From Neomoorella stamsii (GTDB taxonomy: Bacteria; Bacillota; DSM-521; Neomoorellales; Neomoorellaceae), in NCBI RefSeq assembly GCF_002995805.1, contig NZ_PVXL01000078.1:1-64000 (forward strand): 64,000 nucleotides of DNA, given 5' to 3'. Position 1 is the first letter of the stretch. Each line of letters begins with the position of its first letter. The position numbers and the translations under genes were made by a program. Of the stretch, positions 36,038 to 45,188 are shown piece by piece. The notes beneath the pieces were generated by a model. It was not told the origin of the DNA and made no database searches. It worked only from the letters and a program-made list of their open reading frames with translations.

Positions 36038-36568
36038 TCACTCCTCATATTCGCTTTTCTGCTCGGGGGACAACCACACTTCCTTAACAACAATATTTTT
36101 TATGACCGTTCTTACGTATTCCACACCCATTAAAAAGAATCCGATAGGTATAATGGACCAGATCAGCCAGTAGGGGATCTGTAAAGCAGGCGTAAGTTGT
36201 GCCCTCGATTTGGCGACCATTACATAATCATAGGCATAGCCGGTCATTTGAAACGTTATAAGCGCGCCCATACAGGCAGTAAATATTATCAATACTTTTT
36301 GGATAACAGGTCTGGCAGCGTCGAAAACTGCGCTCATGCGGATATGCCTTGCCCTCCTGACCCCATAGGCCGAGCCTATAAAAGTTATCAGGATCATCAT
36401 AATTTGCGATAGCTCTTCTACGAAAAAGATGCTGCGATCAAGCTGCCTGGCTATGACATTGATTATCCACATTGATGCTACAAAAATAACGCCACATACC
36501 ATACCCCAAACCTCAACTATCTCTAAAAACGTGCTTATCTTATCCGTTATTTTTTTAAGCGCATCCAC
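36038..36568 (-). CDS. dctQ: TRAP transporter small membrane subunit
   Basis: A 176-residue protein with four membrane segments and the DctQ landmark FFVEELSQIMMILITFIGSAYG (near 45), followed by RRARHIRMSAVFD. It is 9 bases from dctM and would form the membrane complex with it. Confidence 0.92.
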   Translation of the reverse strand: MDALKKITDKISTFLEIVEVWGMVCGVIFVASMWIINVIARQLDRSIFFVEELSQIMMILITFIGSAYGVRRARHIRMSAVFDAARPVIQKVLIIFTACMGALITFQMTGYAYDYVMVAKSRAQLTPALQIPYWLIWSIIPIGFFLMGVEYVRTVIKNIVVKEVWLSPEQKSEYEE

Positions 36569-36591
36569 CCCAGTAGCCTCCTAACTTAGAT

Positions 36592-36625
36592 AACCTCACG
36601 GCGAGAAAGGACCCGCCGTGAGGTT
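36592..36625 (-). promoter_or_regulatory. Hairpin between dctP and dctQ
   Basis: AACCTCACGGCG (36592-36603) and CGCCGTGAGGTT (36614-36625) form a perfect 12-bp stem with a 10-base loop. No T run follows on the minus strand. It may protect the dctP message or partly stop transcription so that binding protein exceeds membrane subunits. Confidence 0.6.
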
Positions 36626-36654
36626 TCATTAGGTTTGAGCCTCTAATAGCAAGC

Positions 36655-37752
36655 TTACAGTTTTATACCGAGTGCTTTTTTGGCGTTTTCTATATCTTTT
36701 TGCAGCACATCAAGGACTTCCTTGGCCCCCTGGCCGCCGATTTCAAGGAACTTGGGATAGACCGTCTCGGCCCTTTTCCTAAATTTCCCAATTTCCGCAT
36801 CGCTGAGTTCAATAACCTTTATCTGGGGTTTTTCTTTAAGCATTGCCGCTAAATCTTCTTTGTGCCGTTCTTCAATCCATTTACCACTGGGTACAACTGC
36901 GTCCTTCCACCACTGCCGCATCTTTTCCTGGGTTTCTTTGGGCAGAGAGTCAAAGAACTGGGCATTGACCGTGGGAATACCCAAGAATGGCTCATTATAA
37001 GCCTGGATGAAGTAATCCTGCACTTCATAAAACTTGGAACTCCTGATGGCAAAAATAGGATTTATCTGGCCTTCGACGAGCCCCGTCTGCAAAGCGGTAT
37101 AAACCTCGCCGAAAGTTATAGGAGTAGGCACAGCGCCATAGGCTTTATAGTTTTCTACTAACAACTTGGAGCCCATAACCCTGACTTTGAAGCCGTTCAT
37201 ATCGGCCAGGGAGTTGATCGGCTTCTTTGAAGTAATCGTCTGCCAGCCTTCAAACATTACTCCAAGCGGTACAAGGCCTTTCTGGCGGAAGTATTTTTCC
37301 AGCACCGGCATGAACTCACCGTTCTTTACAACCCATTCCAGGCACTCGATTATACGTTCCTTTGGCCAGATATAGTTTAATGCCAGTACCTGGGCCTCGG
37401 GGACAAAGGAACTGATCCAGGCAAAGTCAGAAAACACGTACTGTACTACCCCGAGCTGGCAGAGCTCATTGATGTCACGGGATTCACCCAGGGTACCAAA
37501 CGGGTAAACGGTAATATCGATGTTTCCATTTGACGACTTTTTCATTTCTTCGGCGAATTTTTGGGCCCATACGGTCATGAAGTCGCCCTCGATCTCTTCG
37601 GATGCAAATTTGGCTTCGATCTTCTTCTCCTGGGTTGTATTACCGGAAGAGGTGTTGTTATTCTTCTTATCTTCCTGCTTTCCACACCCTGCAATCGCTA
37701 TTGATAATACAACCAGAAGGCTCATTAAAATTACTATTAATCTTTTATTCAT
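36655..37752 (-). CDS. dctP: TRAP transporter substrate-binding lipoprotein
   Basis: A 365-residue DctP protein. The leader ends in a lipobox IAGC near residue 23, with an Asn/Lys linker. The DctP fold shows FAEEMKKSSNGNIDITVYP near 68, then LGESRDINELCQLG and the signature GFKVRVMGSKL near 185, whose Arg binds substrate carboxylates. The ligand is therefore a carboxylate; ectoine or a related amino acid derivative fits the neighbours. Confidence 0.92.
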   Translation of the reverse strand: MNKRLIVILMSLLVVLSIAIAGCGKQEDKKNNNTSSGNTTQEKKIEAKFASEEIEGDFMTVWAQKFAEEMKKSSNGNIDITVYPFGTLGESRDINELCQLGVVQYVFSDFAWISSFVPEAQVLALNYIWPKERIIECLEWVVKNGEFMPVLEKYFRQKGLVPLGVMFEGWQTITSKKPINSLADMNGFKVRVMGSKLLVENYKAYGAVPTPITFGEVYTALQTGLVEGQINPIFAIRSSKFYEVQDYFIQAYNEPFLGIPTVNAQFFDSLPKETQEKMRQWWKDAVVPSGKWIEERHKEDLAAMLKEKPQIKVIELSDAEIGKFRKRAETVYPKFLEIGGQGAKEVLDVLQKDIENAKKALGIKL

Positions 37753-37912
37753 TCTCTACTTCGCCCTCCTTCAAATATATTTTTTGCTTTTAGACAACCC
37801 GCTTTTTTCCCACACCTTCGTATAAAGAACCTTTTCCTTTTCCTGGCCCGATATTCACCCCCTTTTTTATCTAGTTAATGTAAAAAACTGCATAAAATTG
37901 AGCACTAACATT

Positions 37913-39094
37913 TCATTTTATAAATAACTGTCGCGGGAAATTGGCAAGCGTTTCACAACCATTTTCTGTTACTCTAAATGCCTCGCTGATCGAGACGCCG
38001 AAATCATCAAAATACATACCAGGTATACAGTGAAAAGTCATATTGGGTTGTAGTACGGTCTTATCACCCGGGCGGAGGCTTGCCGTATGCTCACCCCAGT
38101 CAGGGGGGTAATTCAAACCCATGGAATACCCGATACGCGATTCTTTTTCAAAACCATATTTTTTCAAAACCTTCCGCCAGGCCAGTTCAACTTCCTCGCA
38201 GGTTACTCCCGGCTTAACAGTATTTAAAGCTGCATTAAGCCCTTCAACTGTAATTTCCGCTACCCTTTTAACTTTGTCATCCGGTTTACCTATTGAAACC
38301 GTTCTCGCCATCGGAGAATGATAGCGCTGGTGACACCCCGCAATCTCAATCATTACAATTGTACCCGTGCTATATCTTTCATCCGTCCAGGTTAAGTGCG
38401 GGGCTCCCGACGTATCACCGGAAGGCAGGAGAGGTACAATAGAAGGATAGTCACCCCCAAACTCATCTGTTCCTTTTATCAACGAATTATAGATATTGGC
38501 CGCAACGTCGCATTGCCTGGACCCCGGTTCAAGGGATTCAATTGCAGTTTGCATGGCTTTCTCTACAATTTTGGCAGCTCTTTTCATCAATTCAATTTCT
38601 TTTGGTGATTTAATAATACGCACCCAGTTTACCAGTAAGTTGCCATTGACAATCTTAGCTTCAGGAAGCCCATTTTTAAGGCTCTCATAACATGTGGCAG
38701 TAAAATAATACGAATCCATCTCAACAGCGATTGTCTTCTTCCCTGCTCCCATGTCTTTTAATACGCCAGCCACAAAATCAAAAGGGTGTTTTTCAGTATT
38801 CTGGACATAATCATCACTATACCAGCGAACATGGGAAGCATCTAGCCAAGTAGTTTTCAAAGCACCACAAAAAGCATCCATATAACGCCCTATAAAAGTT
38901 GGTTGTTCATCATCTAGTGTAACTACCAGCACCTGGTGGACGTAAAAGGACCAGGCATTATATCCCGCAAGGTAGCACATATTGGCGGGGTCTGTAACCA
39001 GCAACACGTCAATACCTCTGGAACTCATGCTATCTTTAACTTTTTTCATTCGTGCAAGGTACTCTTCTTTTTCAAAAGGCATTAAAAGAGCCAC
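37913..39094 (-). CDS. M24-family hydrolase, second DoeA-like paralogue
   Basis: A 393-residue paralogue of the 30156-31325 protein: GYNAWSFYVHQ, GGDYPSIVPLLPSG, APHLTWTDERY, GYSMGLNYPPDWGEH are shared. It differs where the first has GRGQDANGA (here GRYMDAFCG) and WLDDCGVE (here YFDDFGVS), so the substrates may differ. Metal ligands are also missing (EIAGCHQRYHSPMART). It lies upstream of the TRAP genes with a 160-base gap that may hold a promoter. Confidence 0.8.
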   Translation of the reverse strand: MALLMPFEKEEYLARMKKVKDSMSSRGIDVLLVTDPANMCYLAGYNAWSFYVHQVLVVTLDDEQPTFIGRYMDAFCGALKTTWLDASHVRWYSDDYVQNTEKHPFDFVAGVLKDMGAGKKTIAVEMDSYYFTATCYESLKNGLPEAKIVNGNLLVNWVRIIKSPKEIELMKRAAKIVEKAMQTAIESLEPGSRQCDVAANIYNSLIKGTDEFGGDYPSIVPLLPSGDTSGAPHLTWTDERYSTGTIVMIEIAGCHQRYHSPMARTVSIGKPDDKVKRVAEITVEGLNAALNTVKPGVTCEEVELAWRKVLKKYGFEKESRIGYSMGLNYPPDWGEHTASLRPGDKTVLQPNMTFHCIPGMYFDDFGVSISEAFRVTENGCETLANFPRQLFIK

Positions 39095-39167
39095 CGGCAG
39101 ATACCTCCTTGATAATTGGAAATGAGGGCAGGCAGATCGACCCGCTCGCCCGCCCCAGTTGAATTAT

Positions 39168-40013
39168 TTAGCTAAACTCCTTAAAGAGCTTCTCGAAATC
39201 CTCTTCATTATCTTTGATATGATAGAGATATTCATCCGAAGGGAATATTCCGGTTTTTACCTCGCTTATATATTGCTGGAATGCATTTACTATAACTGAT
39301 GATACATTGGCATACTTTTTGGCGAACTTTGGCGTAAAAGCCTGGTACATGCCCAGCATATCAGCACATATCAGGAGCTGGCCGTCGCAGGGCCCGGCAC
39401 CAATTGAGTACACCGGGATGTCAAGTTTTTTGGCAATAAACTGGGTTACCTGCGGGGGAACGGCTTCAATAAGCAGGGCATAAGCGCCGGCTTCTTGAAC
39501 GGCGAGGGCGTCTTTTATAACTTCCCTGGCGCTATCTATATCTCTTCCCCTGGCTTTAAAGCCTCCCAGCTGGCTAGAACTTTGCGGCGTCAAGCCGATA
39601 TGTCCCATTACAAGGATACCCGCATCGGTTATGGCCCGGATACGGCTCGCTACCCGCCGTCCTCCCTCTAACTTGATGCAATCCACCTGGGCCTCTTTCA
39701 AGAAGCGCCCCGCATTTCTTACCGCCTCTTCGTCGGAAGCCTGGTAGGATAAAAAGGGCATATCACCTACAATCCATGTATTGGGCGCGCCCCTCCGCAC
39801 CGCCTTGCAATGGGAAATACAATCATCCATTGTCACGGGAACGGTACTGTCGTAGCCGAGGATTACCATACCCATTGAATCGCCAACTAAAATCATGTCT
39901 ACACCGGCTTGCTCGGCATAAGAAGCCATCAGGTAGTCGTAAGCAGTCACCCAGGCTACCTGTTCGCCTTGCCGTTTCATCCGCATAAAATCGAGAACCG
40001 TTCTCTTGGCCAT
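39168..40013 (-). CDS. panB: 3-Methyl-2-oxobutanoate hydroxymethyltransferase (PanB) homologue
   Basis: A 281-residue PanB protein with the key segments VTAYDYLMASYAEQAG near 22, VGDSMGMVILGYDSTVPVT near 43 (metal-binding Asp) and MGHIGLTPQSSSQLGGFKAR near 136 and a catalytic Glu in LIEAVPP. PanB adds a hydroxymethyl group from methylene-tetrahydrofolate to 2-oxoisovalerate. panC and panD are absent, and the gene sits in a catabolic run, so it may run in reverse, or act on another 2-oxo acid (inference). Confidence 0.88.
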   Translation of the reverse strand: MAKRTVLDFMRMKRQGEQVAWVTAYDYLMASYAEQAGVDMILVGDSMGMVILGYDSTVPVTMDDCISHCKAVRRGAPNTWIVGDMPFLSYQASDEEAVRNAGRFLKEAQVDCIKLEGGRRVASRIRAITDAGILVMGHIGLTPQSSSQLGGFKARGRDIDSAREVIKDALAVQEAGAYALLIEAVPPQVTQFIAKKLDIPVYSIGAGPCDGQLLICADMLGMYQAFTPKFAKKYANVSSVIVNAFQQYISEVKTGIFPSDEYLYHIKDNEEDFEKLFKEFS

Positions 40014-40057
40014 TTATAACATCGCCTCCCTGGATTTATTATAAAGTACTATGATGG

Positions 40058-40990
40058 CTACGGCTTGGGTACTGCCAGGTCTTCGGGCCCGGCGGTAGAA
40101 CATATAATTTCCGGGTTCAACCTTTTTATCCATTCCATGGTTACCTGTACCTGCCTGACTTTTTCCCGTGTCAGGAAGTTTAGATAACCGGGCTCAGCCC
40201 AGGACTTGTATAGCTCGCCTTCGCTTCTTCCGGGCTCAAACTTGAAGTATACCGGCGCGCATACCCGCGCAATCTCCGCGGCTTCTAAAAATCTATGGTA
40301 GCCTCCTATAGAATCAACCAGTGTCATATACACATCTATTGGAATATCTACTGCTTTTCGAATTGAGGCAAGCATGGGAAGGGATAAATCCGCCAGAGGA
40401 TTAAACGTATTTGCTCCCAATTGCTTTAATAATCTCGCCCCGGCAGGACTGGCGTGACCTGTAAAACTCGATACTTTAAAGACCACGTCCTTCGGTAGTA
40501 CCCCCTCGGCGCGCATTTGTACCAGGATTGTTAGCAAGCCTTCGTCAGTTACTAAAAAGCCACGTATGCCGGCTTCTATGCAACGTTCTATATCTTTGAG
40601 CACGCGGTAAGTATTGTCCATTCCCCGTATACGCATCCCTGATACGTAACCTTCAGGGGTTATATACATCCTGCCTGTATCCCAGGCGCGGCTGGGATAG
40701 GGTGTCATGATTATCTCATACTTCTTTTCCGCCGCCAGCCGGGCAAACGTTCTTAACTCCGAATTGGTAAGCAACGTTGCTCCTCTTACCGTACAAATTA
40801 TACGGTGTACCGGCACATTTCTTTTTTCCGATTCTTCTATTAGTACTTCTAAATTGGCTACGTTTTCTATCCCCGATACTTCATTGCGATAATGGGCACC
40901 ATCAGGAAACCTGTACGGCGAACTCGGTACATCATAGGCATCTTCAGCGGCATAGCCCATCCTCTCTAAAGCTTGTTTAATTACATCCAT
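40058..40990 (-). CDS. TIM-barrel protein, possibly U32-peptidase-like, function unknown
   Basis: A 310-residue soluble protein. Alternating strands and helices (VHRIICTVRGATLLT, YEIIMTPYPS, GIRGFLVTDEG, ANTFNPLADLSLPMLASIRK, IPIDVYMTLVDSIGG) suggest a TIM barrel like that of U32 proteins or a lyase. The U32 cysteine signature is not evident. It lies between panB and the acetamidase gene, with short gaps, so it probably acts in the same pathway. I cannot assign a reaction. Confidence 0.5.
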   Translation of the reverse strand: MDVIKQALERMGYAAEDAYDVPSSPYRFPDGAHYRNEVSGIENVANLEVLIEESEKRNVPVHRIICTVRGATLLTNSELRTFARLAAEKKYEIIMTPYPSRAWDTGRMYITPEGYVSGMRIRGMDNTYRVLKDIERCIEAGIRGFLVTDEGLLTILVQMRAEGVLPKDVVFKVSSFTGHASPAGARLLKQLGANTFNPLADLSLPMLASIRKAVDIPIDVYMTLVDSIGGYHRFLEAAEIARVCAPVYFKFEPGRSEGELYKSWAEPGYLNFLTREKVRQVQVTMEWIKRLNPEIICSTAGPEDLAVPKP

Positions 40991-41133
40991 AGGTAAACAC
41001 TCTCCTTTTAAAACTTTTATTTACAACTTTTATTTTCTATTATTTGGAACGTAATTCTATTTCATTTTTATAATAAATATTCTTCAATAATCTTGTCCTC
41101 CCTACTGCCTATAAAAATTCTTTAAATCAACCA

Positions 41134-42048
41134 TCACGCATCTATACGTTGCAAATATCTTTTATGAATAGAAGCAACTAACGAATAGCTTGTATCTACC
41201 ATATTGCCTACATATAATCCCCCCACTTGAGTTAATAACTCGTAAGCCTCTGCTTTCGTAAATCCATAATCCTCGGCTAACCAGGCAAGTAGCTCAGCAT
41301 AAGCTATTCGCGCAGCATCTTCCATGGGTCGGGCGCTTCCTACTGCCATAATTTTGTCTTTGGATTCTATTCTTGGCCAAGCTATTTTTTTTCCTTTTAT
41401 CAGGTCAAATTTTATAGTAGCTTTTGCAGTAATCTCACAGGCTACTCCGCATAATTCGCCCTCCCCTTGTGCAGCATGACAATCGCCCATATAGAAAAGT
41501 GCGCCTTTATTATATACAGGTAAATAAACGGTATTGCCAGCCGTGATATCTGGGACATCCATATTGCCCCCAAAAGGTCCGGGTGACATAGTTGATATTG
41601 CTTCAATTTCAGGAGCCACACCAAAAGTTCCATAAAAAGGTCGTACAGGAATTTTTACTCTAATTTCTTCGTTATACAGGTATTGCCGATTCTCGACTAA
41701 TCTCCATATCCATACCTTTTCTTCCAGGCGTTCTTCTAAGTGTAATCCACCGAAATGTTTAAGGAAACAACTAACAGCATAATCCCTGGTAAGTTCTATG
41801 TCCTGAATCTCGACTTTAAGTGTATCCCCGGGTTCGGCACCTTCAATATATATTGGACCTGTTTGCGGGTTTAAGAATCTAACTGTAGCCAAGGCTTTTG
41901 AGGGTATATCTGCCTCAGTTTTAATCCTGCTTTTAAATGCATCTTCTGTATAAACAATTACTTCATTACCGGGTGTAATTCTCGCAACGGGTTCCAGGTA
42001 AGGGCTAAAAATATATTTATATTCTTCATTCTTAATTATTGTCGCCAT
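41134..42048 (-). CDS. Acetamidase/formamidase-family protein
   Basis: A 304-residue FmdA/AmdA-type protein. Landmarks are IEGAEPGDTLKVEIQDIEL near 70, STMSPGPFGGNMDVPDI near 155, and MGDCHAAQGEGELCGVACE near 191, the conserved metal and active site. These enzymes hydrolyse acetamide or formamide to the acid and ammonia. A short-chain amide could come from the arginase-family or ring-opening enzymes encoded nearby (inference). Confidence 0.9.
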   Translation of the reverse strand: MATIIKNEEYKYIFSPYLEPVARITPGNEVIVYTEDAFKSRIKTEADIPSKALATVRFLNPQTGPIYIEGAEPGDTLKVEIQDIELTRDYAVSCFLKHFGGLHLEERLEEKVWIWRLVENRQYLYNEEIRVKIPVRPFYGTFGVAPEIEAISTMSPGPFGGNMDVPDITAGNTVYLPVYNKGALFYMGDCHAAQGEGELCGVACEITAKATIKFDLIKGKKIAWPRIESKDKIMAVGSARPMEDAARIAYAELLAWLAEDYGFTKAEAYELLTQVGGLYVGNMVDTSYSLVASIHKRYLQRIDA

Positions 42049-42066
42049 AGTTCCCCTGCTTTCGCT

Positions 42067-43302
42067 TTAGACCCAACCGCGCTTTTCGATCGCTCGAGCA
42101 AGCTTAACTAGAGCATTAACCCAAGCCGCATTTCTTAATGAAATATCCTTTGACATGGCTACCTGATAAGTTTCCTGATAAGCTTTTAAAATTCTTTCCC
42201 GCAAACGATGCAAAACTGTTTCTAGATCCCAATAATCGTCAGTTAGGCCCTGGATACGCTCAAAACTGCAAACAATGGCGCTCCCGCAATTTGCTAGTAC
42301 ATCCGGGATAATAATCGTTCCTTTTCCTTCAAGAATTTTTTCTGCCTCATGAGTGACAGGCCCATTGGCGCATTCTATAATTAAACGAGCATTAATTTTA
42401 TTAGCGTTTTCCACGGTTATAACACTCTGTACAGCAGCCGGTACTAATACATCGCATGGCAGTTCCAGTAACTCATTATTTGTAATGGATTCAGCATCCT
42501 GGAAGTTAACAACCGACCCAGTTTCTGCTACATGTAGCGCTAACTTTTCTATATTAAGCCCGACCGCTGAATAAACGCCCCCGTAGATGTCACTGACGGC
42601 TAATATCTTAAAACCTTCTTTATAAAGAAGACTAGCAATCATACGGCCTACTGTACCGAAACCTTGTATCGCAACTGACGCGTTTTGGGAAATGCCAAAA
42701 TCTTTGACAGCTTGCATGGTAACATAAAATGCACCTGTGCCGGTGGCTTCCGCACTGCCCTGGGTCCCGTTTACTTCTACTGGCTTGTCGTTTATGGCAG
42801 CAGGGCTATGGTAACCCATTATTTCTTCAAATTCATCAAGCATCCAGGCTTGCGTTTTACCGCTAGTTCCTATATCGGCACCCGGGATGTCTATCCATGC
42901 CCCTTTTAAAGGAAGCTTGCGTATATAAGCTCTGGTAAGTCGCTCTAACTCCCTTTCACTTAATTCGGCAGGATTTACTCTGATGCCACCTTTCCCGCCC
43001 CCAGCAGGAATACCAGCAACGGCATGCTTAATAGTCATCCATAAACCAAGAGCTTTAACCGTATCTAAATCCAAATCAGGTGCAAAGCGTGTCCCATCTT
43101 TAACCGGCCCGAGGGCATCATTATAATGAACACGATAGGCCGTAAAAAGCTTGAATTCACCGTTGTCCATTTTAAATGGAATAGTAAACTCAAAGATTCT
43201 CTTGGGTTTGCTTAATATCTCTACCACATTGGGATCAAGATCTGCCAATCTGCTCGCAATGAATAAACTATTTAAAGCAGTTTCAAAAGGGTTATTACTC
43301 AT
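42067..43302 (-). CDS. Glu/Leu/Phe/Val dehydrogenase-family protein
   Basis: A 411-residue amino acid dehydrogenase. Landmarks are KDGTRFAPDLDLDTVKALG near 67, GIPAGGGKGGIRVNP near 96 (catalytic Lys), and a Rossmann domain starting ASVAIQGFGTVG near 208. The usual PAPDVNT segment reads IPGADIGTSG, which may indicate an altered substrate. It would oxidatively deaminate an amino acid made by the pathway and yield NAD(P)H and ammonia. First structural gene after the IclR regulator. Confidence 0.88.
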   Translation of the reverse strand: MSNNPFETALNSLFIASRLADLDPNVVEILSKPKRIFEFTIPFKMDNGEFKLFTAYRVHYNDALGPVKDGTRFAPDLDLDTVKALGLWMTIKHAVAGIPAGGGKGGIRVNPAELSERELERLTRAYIRKLPLKGAWIDIPGADIGTSGKTQAWMLDEFEEIMGYHSPAAINDKPVEVNGTQGSAEATGTGAFYVTMQAVKDFGISQNASVAIQGFGTVGRMIASLLYKEGFKILAVSDIYGGVYSAVGLNIEKLALHVAETGSVVNFQDAESITNNELLELPCDVLVPAAVQSVITVENANKINARLIIECANGPVTHEAEKILEGKGTIIIPDVLANCGSAIVCSFERIQGLTDDYWDLETVLHRLRERILKAYQETYQVAMSKDISLRNAAWVNALVKLARAIEKRGWV

Positions 43303-43373
43303 GTTTTTGCCTCCAATTATTTTTTTGAACTAGAACCTTTCCTTACCTTTTCCCGTTTTATCACTGGAAGTCT

Positions 43374-44180
43374 TTATAAGTTAACGCTAAAACTACCCCC
43401 TTTATATCCTAGATAACTAGAAAGCCTTCTTGTAGCAACTTCAAGACCGTTTTTTATTTCCATGATTCTATTGAAATTAAGACGACTAGTCAGGCCGCTA
43501 ACACTTACCGCCGCTCTGATCTCTCCGGTAAAATCTCTTACCGGCATGGCAATACAGGTTAACCCATAACAATATTCTTCACAATCGAGAGCATAGCCCT
43601 GCTCCCTTACTTTTTTAAGTTCATTAATAAGTTCATCCAGAGTTCTTATGGTATGAGGTGTAAAGCCTTCCAATTTTTCTCCTAATATTGACTTAAGCTG
43701 GTTGCTATCCAGTTCTGATATAAGTATTTTACCCAATGCAGTAGCATGTAATGGCTCGCATTCGCCAATGTTTACATTTGCTCTCAGTCTCAATTCCGGC
43801 TCTACTTTAGTAATAACAATTGTACGATTCCCGTCCCGAATTCCTAAGTTGACCGTCTCATCATACTCAGCACAGAGGTCCTCAAGTATACCAATATCAA
43901 AATTACCAACTTTGTGCTGTCTGGGCACAACATTACCAATCTCAAATAACGCCCACCCGAGACGGTACTTCGTAGTCTTGGCATCCTGTTCAACATAACG
44001 ATAGGCTACCAACGTATTAAGTAAACGATGGACGGTACTCTTGCCCAGCCCTAATTGCCGGCTCAATTCGCTAATTCCCAGGCCCTCCGGACCACTTTGA
44101 GCCAAAAGCTTAATAATTTCCAAAGCCCTTTCTACAGTTTGGACAGGATATTTAACTTCTTTCTCCAGTTTCTCCAGCAC
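43374..44180 (-). CDS. IclR-family transcriptional regulator
   Basis: A 268-residue protein. The N-terminal winged helix (VERALEIIKLLAQSG, LSRQLGLGKSTVHRLLNTL) covers 16-75, and the ligand domain follows, with CEPLHATALGKILIS and a C-terminal CIAMPVRDFTGEIRAAVSVSG. Start is GTG 44180 with GAGGAG upstream. It heads the long catabolic run in the same direction and is the best candidate for its regulator. Confidence 0.92.
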   Translation of the reverse strand: MLEKLEKEVKYPVQTVERALEIIKLLAQSGPEGLGISELSRQLGLGKSTVHRLLNTLVAYRYVEQDAKTTKYRLGWALFEIGNVVPRQHKVGNFDIGILEDLCAEYDETVNLGIRDGNRTIVITKVEPELRLRANVNIGECEPLHATALGKILISELDSNQLKSILGEKLEGFTPHTIRTLDELINELKKVREQGYALDCEEYCYGLTCIAMPVRDFTGEIRAAVSVSGLTSRLNFNRIMEIKNGLEVATRRLSSYLGYKGGSFSVNL

Positions 44181-44298
44181 CGGGATCTCCTCTTGTTCTG
44201 ATATATAGAAAGGCTTTCTATTTTATTTTATTTTATACATTCGACGCTTCATCAAATAATCCTGCTAGCAACAAGAAAATTTTTTTGATTTAACTATT

Positions 44299-45171
44299 TT
44301 ATAATCCACGCCTTACGGCCCGGGAAAAAGCTGCGGTCAAAGCCCGGGTAACCAGGACTGTCGTCATATCTTTACGATAGGCGCTGGACCCCCGGAGGAG
44401 ACTGTCCCTGGGGCGGACCGCTGCTTTCGCTGCCGCCGCGGCCCTGGCGATTACGTCTGCGCCAGGCTCCTGGCCAATAAGGACCCTGGCCGCTTCCTCA
44501 CACAGGAAGGGTTGCGGCGCCACCGGGGCGATACAGATGCGCGCCCGGGTGCATCTCCCCTCTACCACCTGGACCCGCACGGCAACATTGAGCATGGGCA
44601 GGGAAAGGGCCCGCCGGGGCGACAGGCGGGCAAAGGCCGACCCTTCGCCTTCTCCCCACAGTTCAACGGTAAACCTGGTCAATATTTCGCGGCTGGCATC
44701 CACTTTGGAGAGCCCGACGCCCTCATAGAGTTCTTCCACCGGTACCTGGCGTTCTCCCTCCCGCCCCAGGATGGTGGCTACGGCTCCCAGGGCCACCAGG
44801 GCTACGGCTGTATCGGCTGCCGGCTGGGCGTTAACCACATTGCCCCCCAGGGTACCTGCATTGCGTATCTGGGGTGAGCCGACGGCTGCAGCGGCTGCTG
44901 CCAGTGCCGGCAACTTCTCCCGGATAAGCTTTGCTGTTGAGACCTGGGTATGGGTTGCGGCCCCGCCCAGGATTATCTTACCGTTTTCTTCCGCAATTAT
45001 CTTTAGTTCGGGAATGCGGGTAATATCAACCAGGGTATGAATTTGCCGTTTTTCTTCTTTGAGGTCGATTACCAGGTCGGTACCGCCGGCGATGAGGCGC
45101 GCCCCCGGGTGGGCGGCCAGCATGGCCAGGCAATCGGCCGGTGAGGTGGCAAAGAGGTATTGCTGGGGCAT
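44299..45171 (-). CDS. Molybdenum hydroxylase FAD-binding subunit (second copy)
   Basis: I chose ATG 45171, preceded by AAGGAGTG; a frame from 45204 overlaps ssnA. About 290 residues. FAD motifs of the CoxM/XdhB family are GARLIAGGTDLVIDLK near 20 and VGSPQIRNAGTLGGNVVNAQP near 95. It lies after ssnA and at the end of the operon. Its sequence is GC-rich, like ssnA and the first FeS gene, and unlike the other FAD gene at 47001. Confidence 0.88.
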   Translation of the reverse strand: MPQQYLFATSPADCLAMLAAHPGARLIAGGTDLVIDLKEEKRQIHTLVDITRIPELKIIAEENGKIILGGAATHTQVSTAKLIREKLPALAAAAAAVGSPQIRNAGTLGGNVVNAQPAADTAVALVALGAVATILGREGERQVPVEELYEGVGLSKVDASREILTRFTVELWGEGEGSAFARLSPRRALSLPMLNVAVRVQVVEGRCTRARICIAPVAPQPFLCEEAARVLIGQEPGADVIARAAAAAKAAVRPRDSLLRGSSAYRKDMTTVLVTRALTAAFSRAVRRGL

Positions 45172-45188
45172 GTTATCACTCCTTAACC

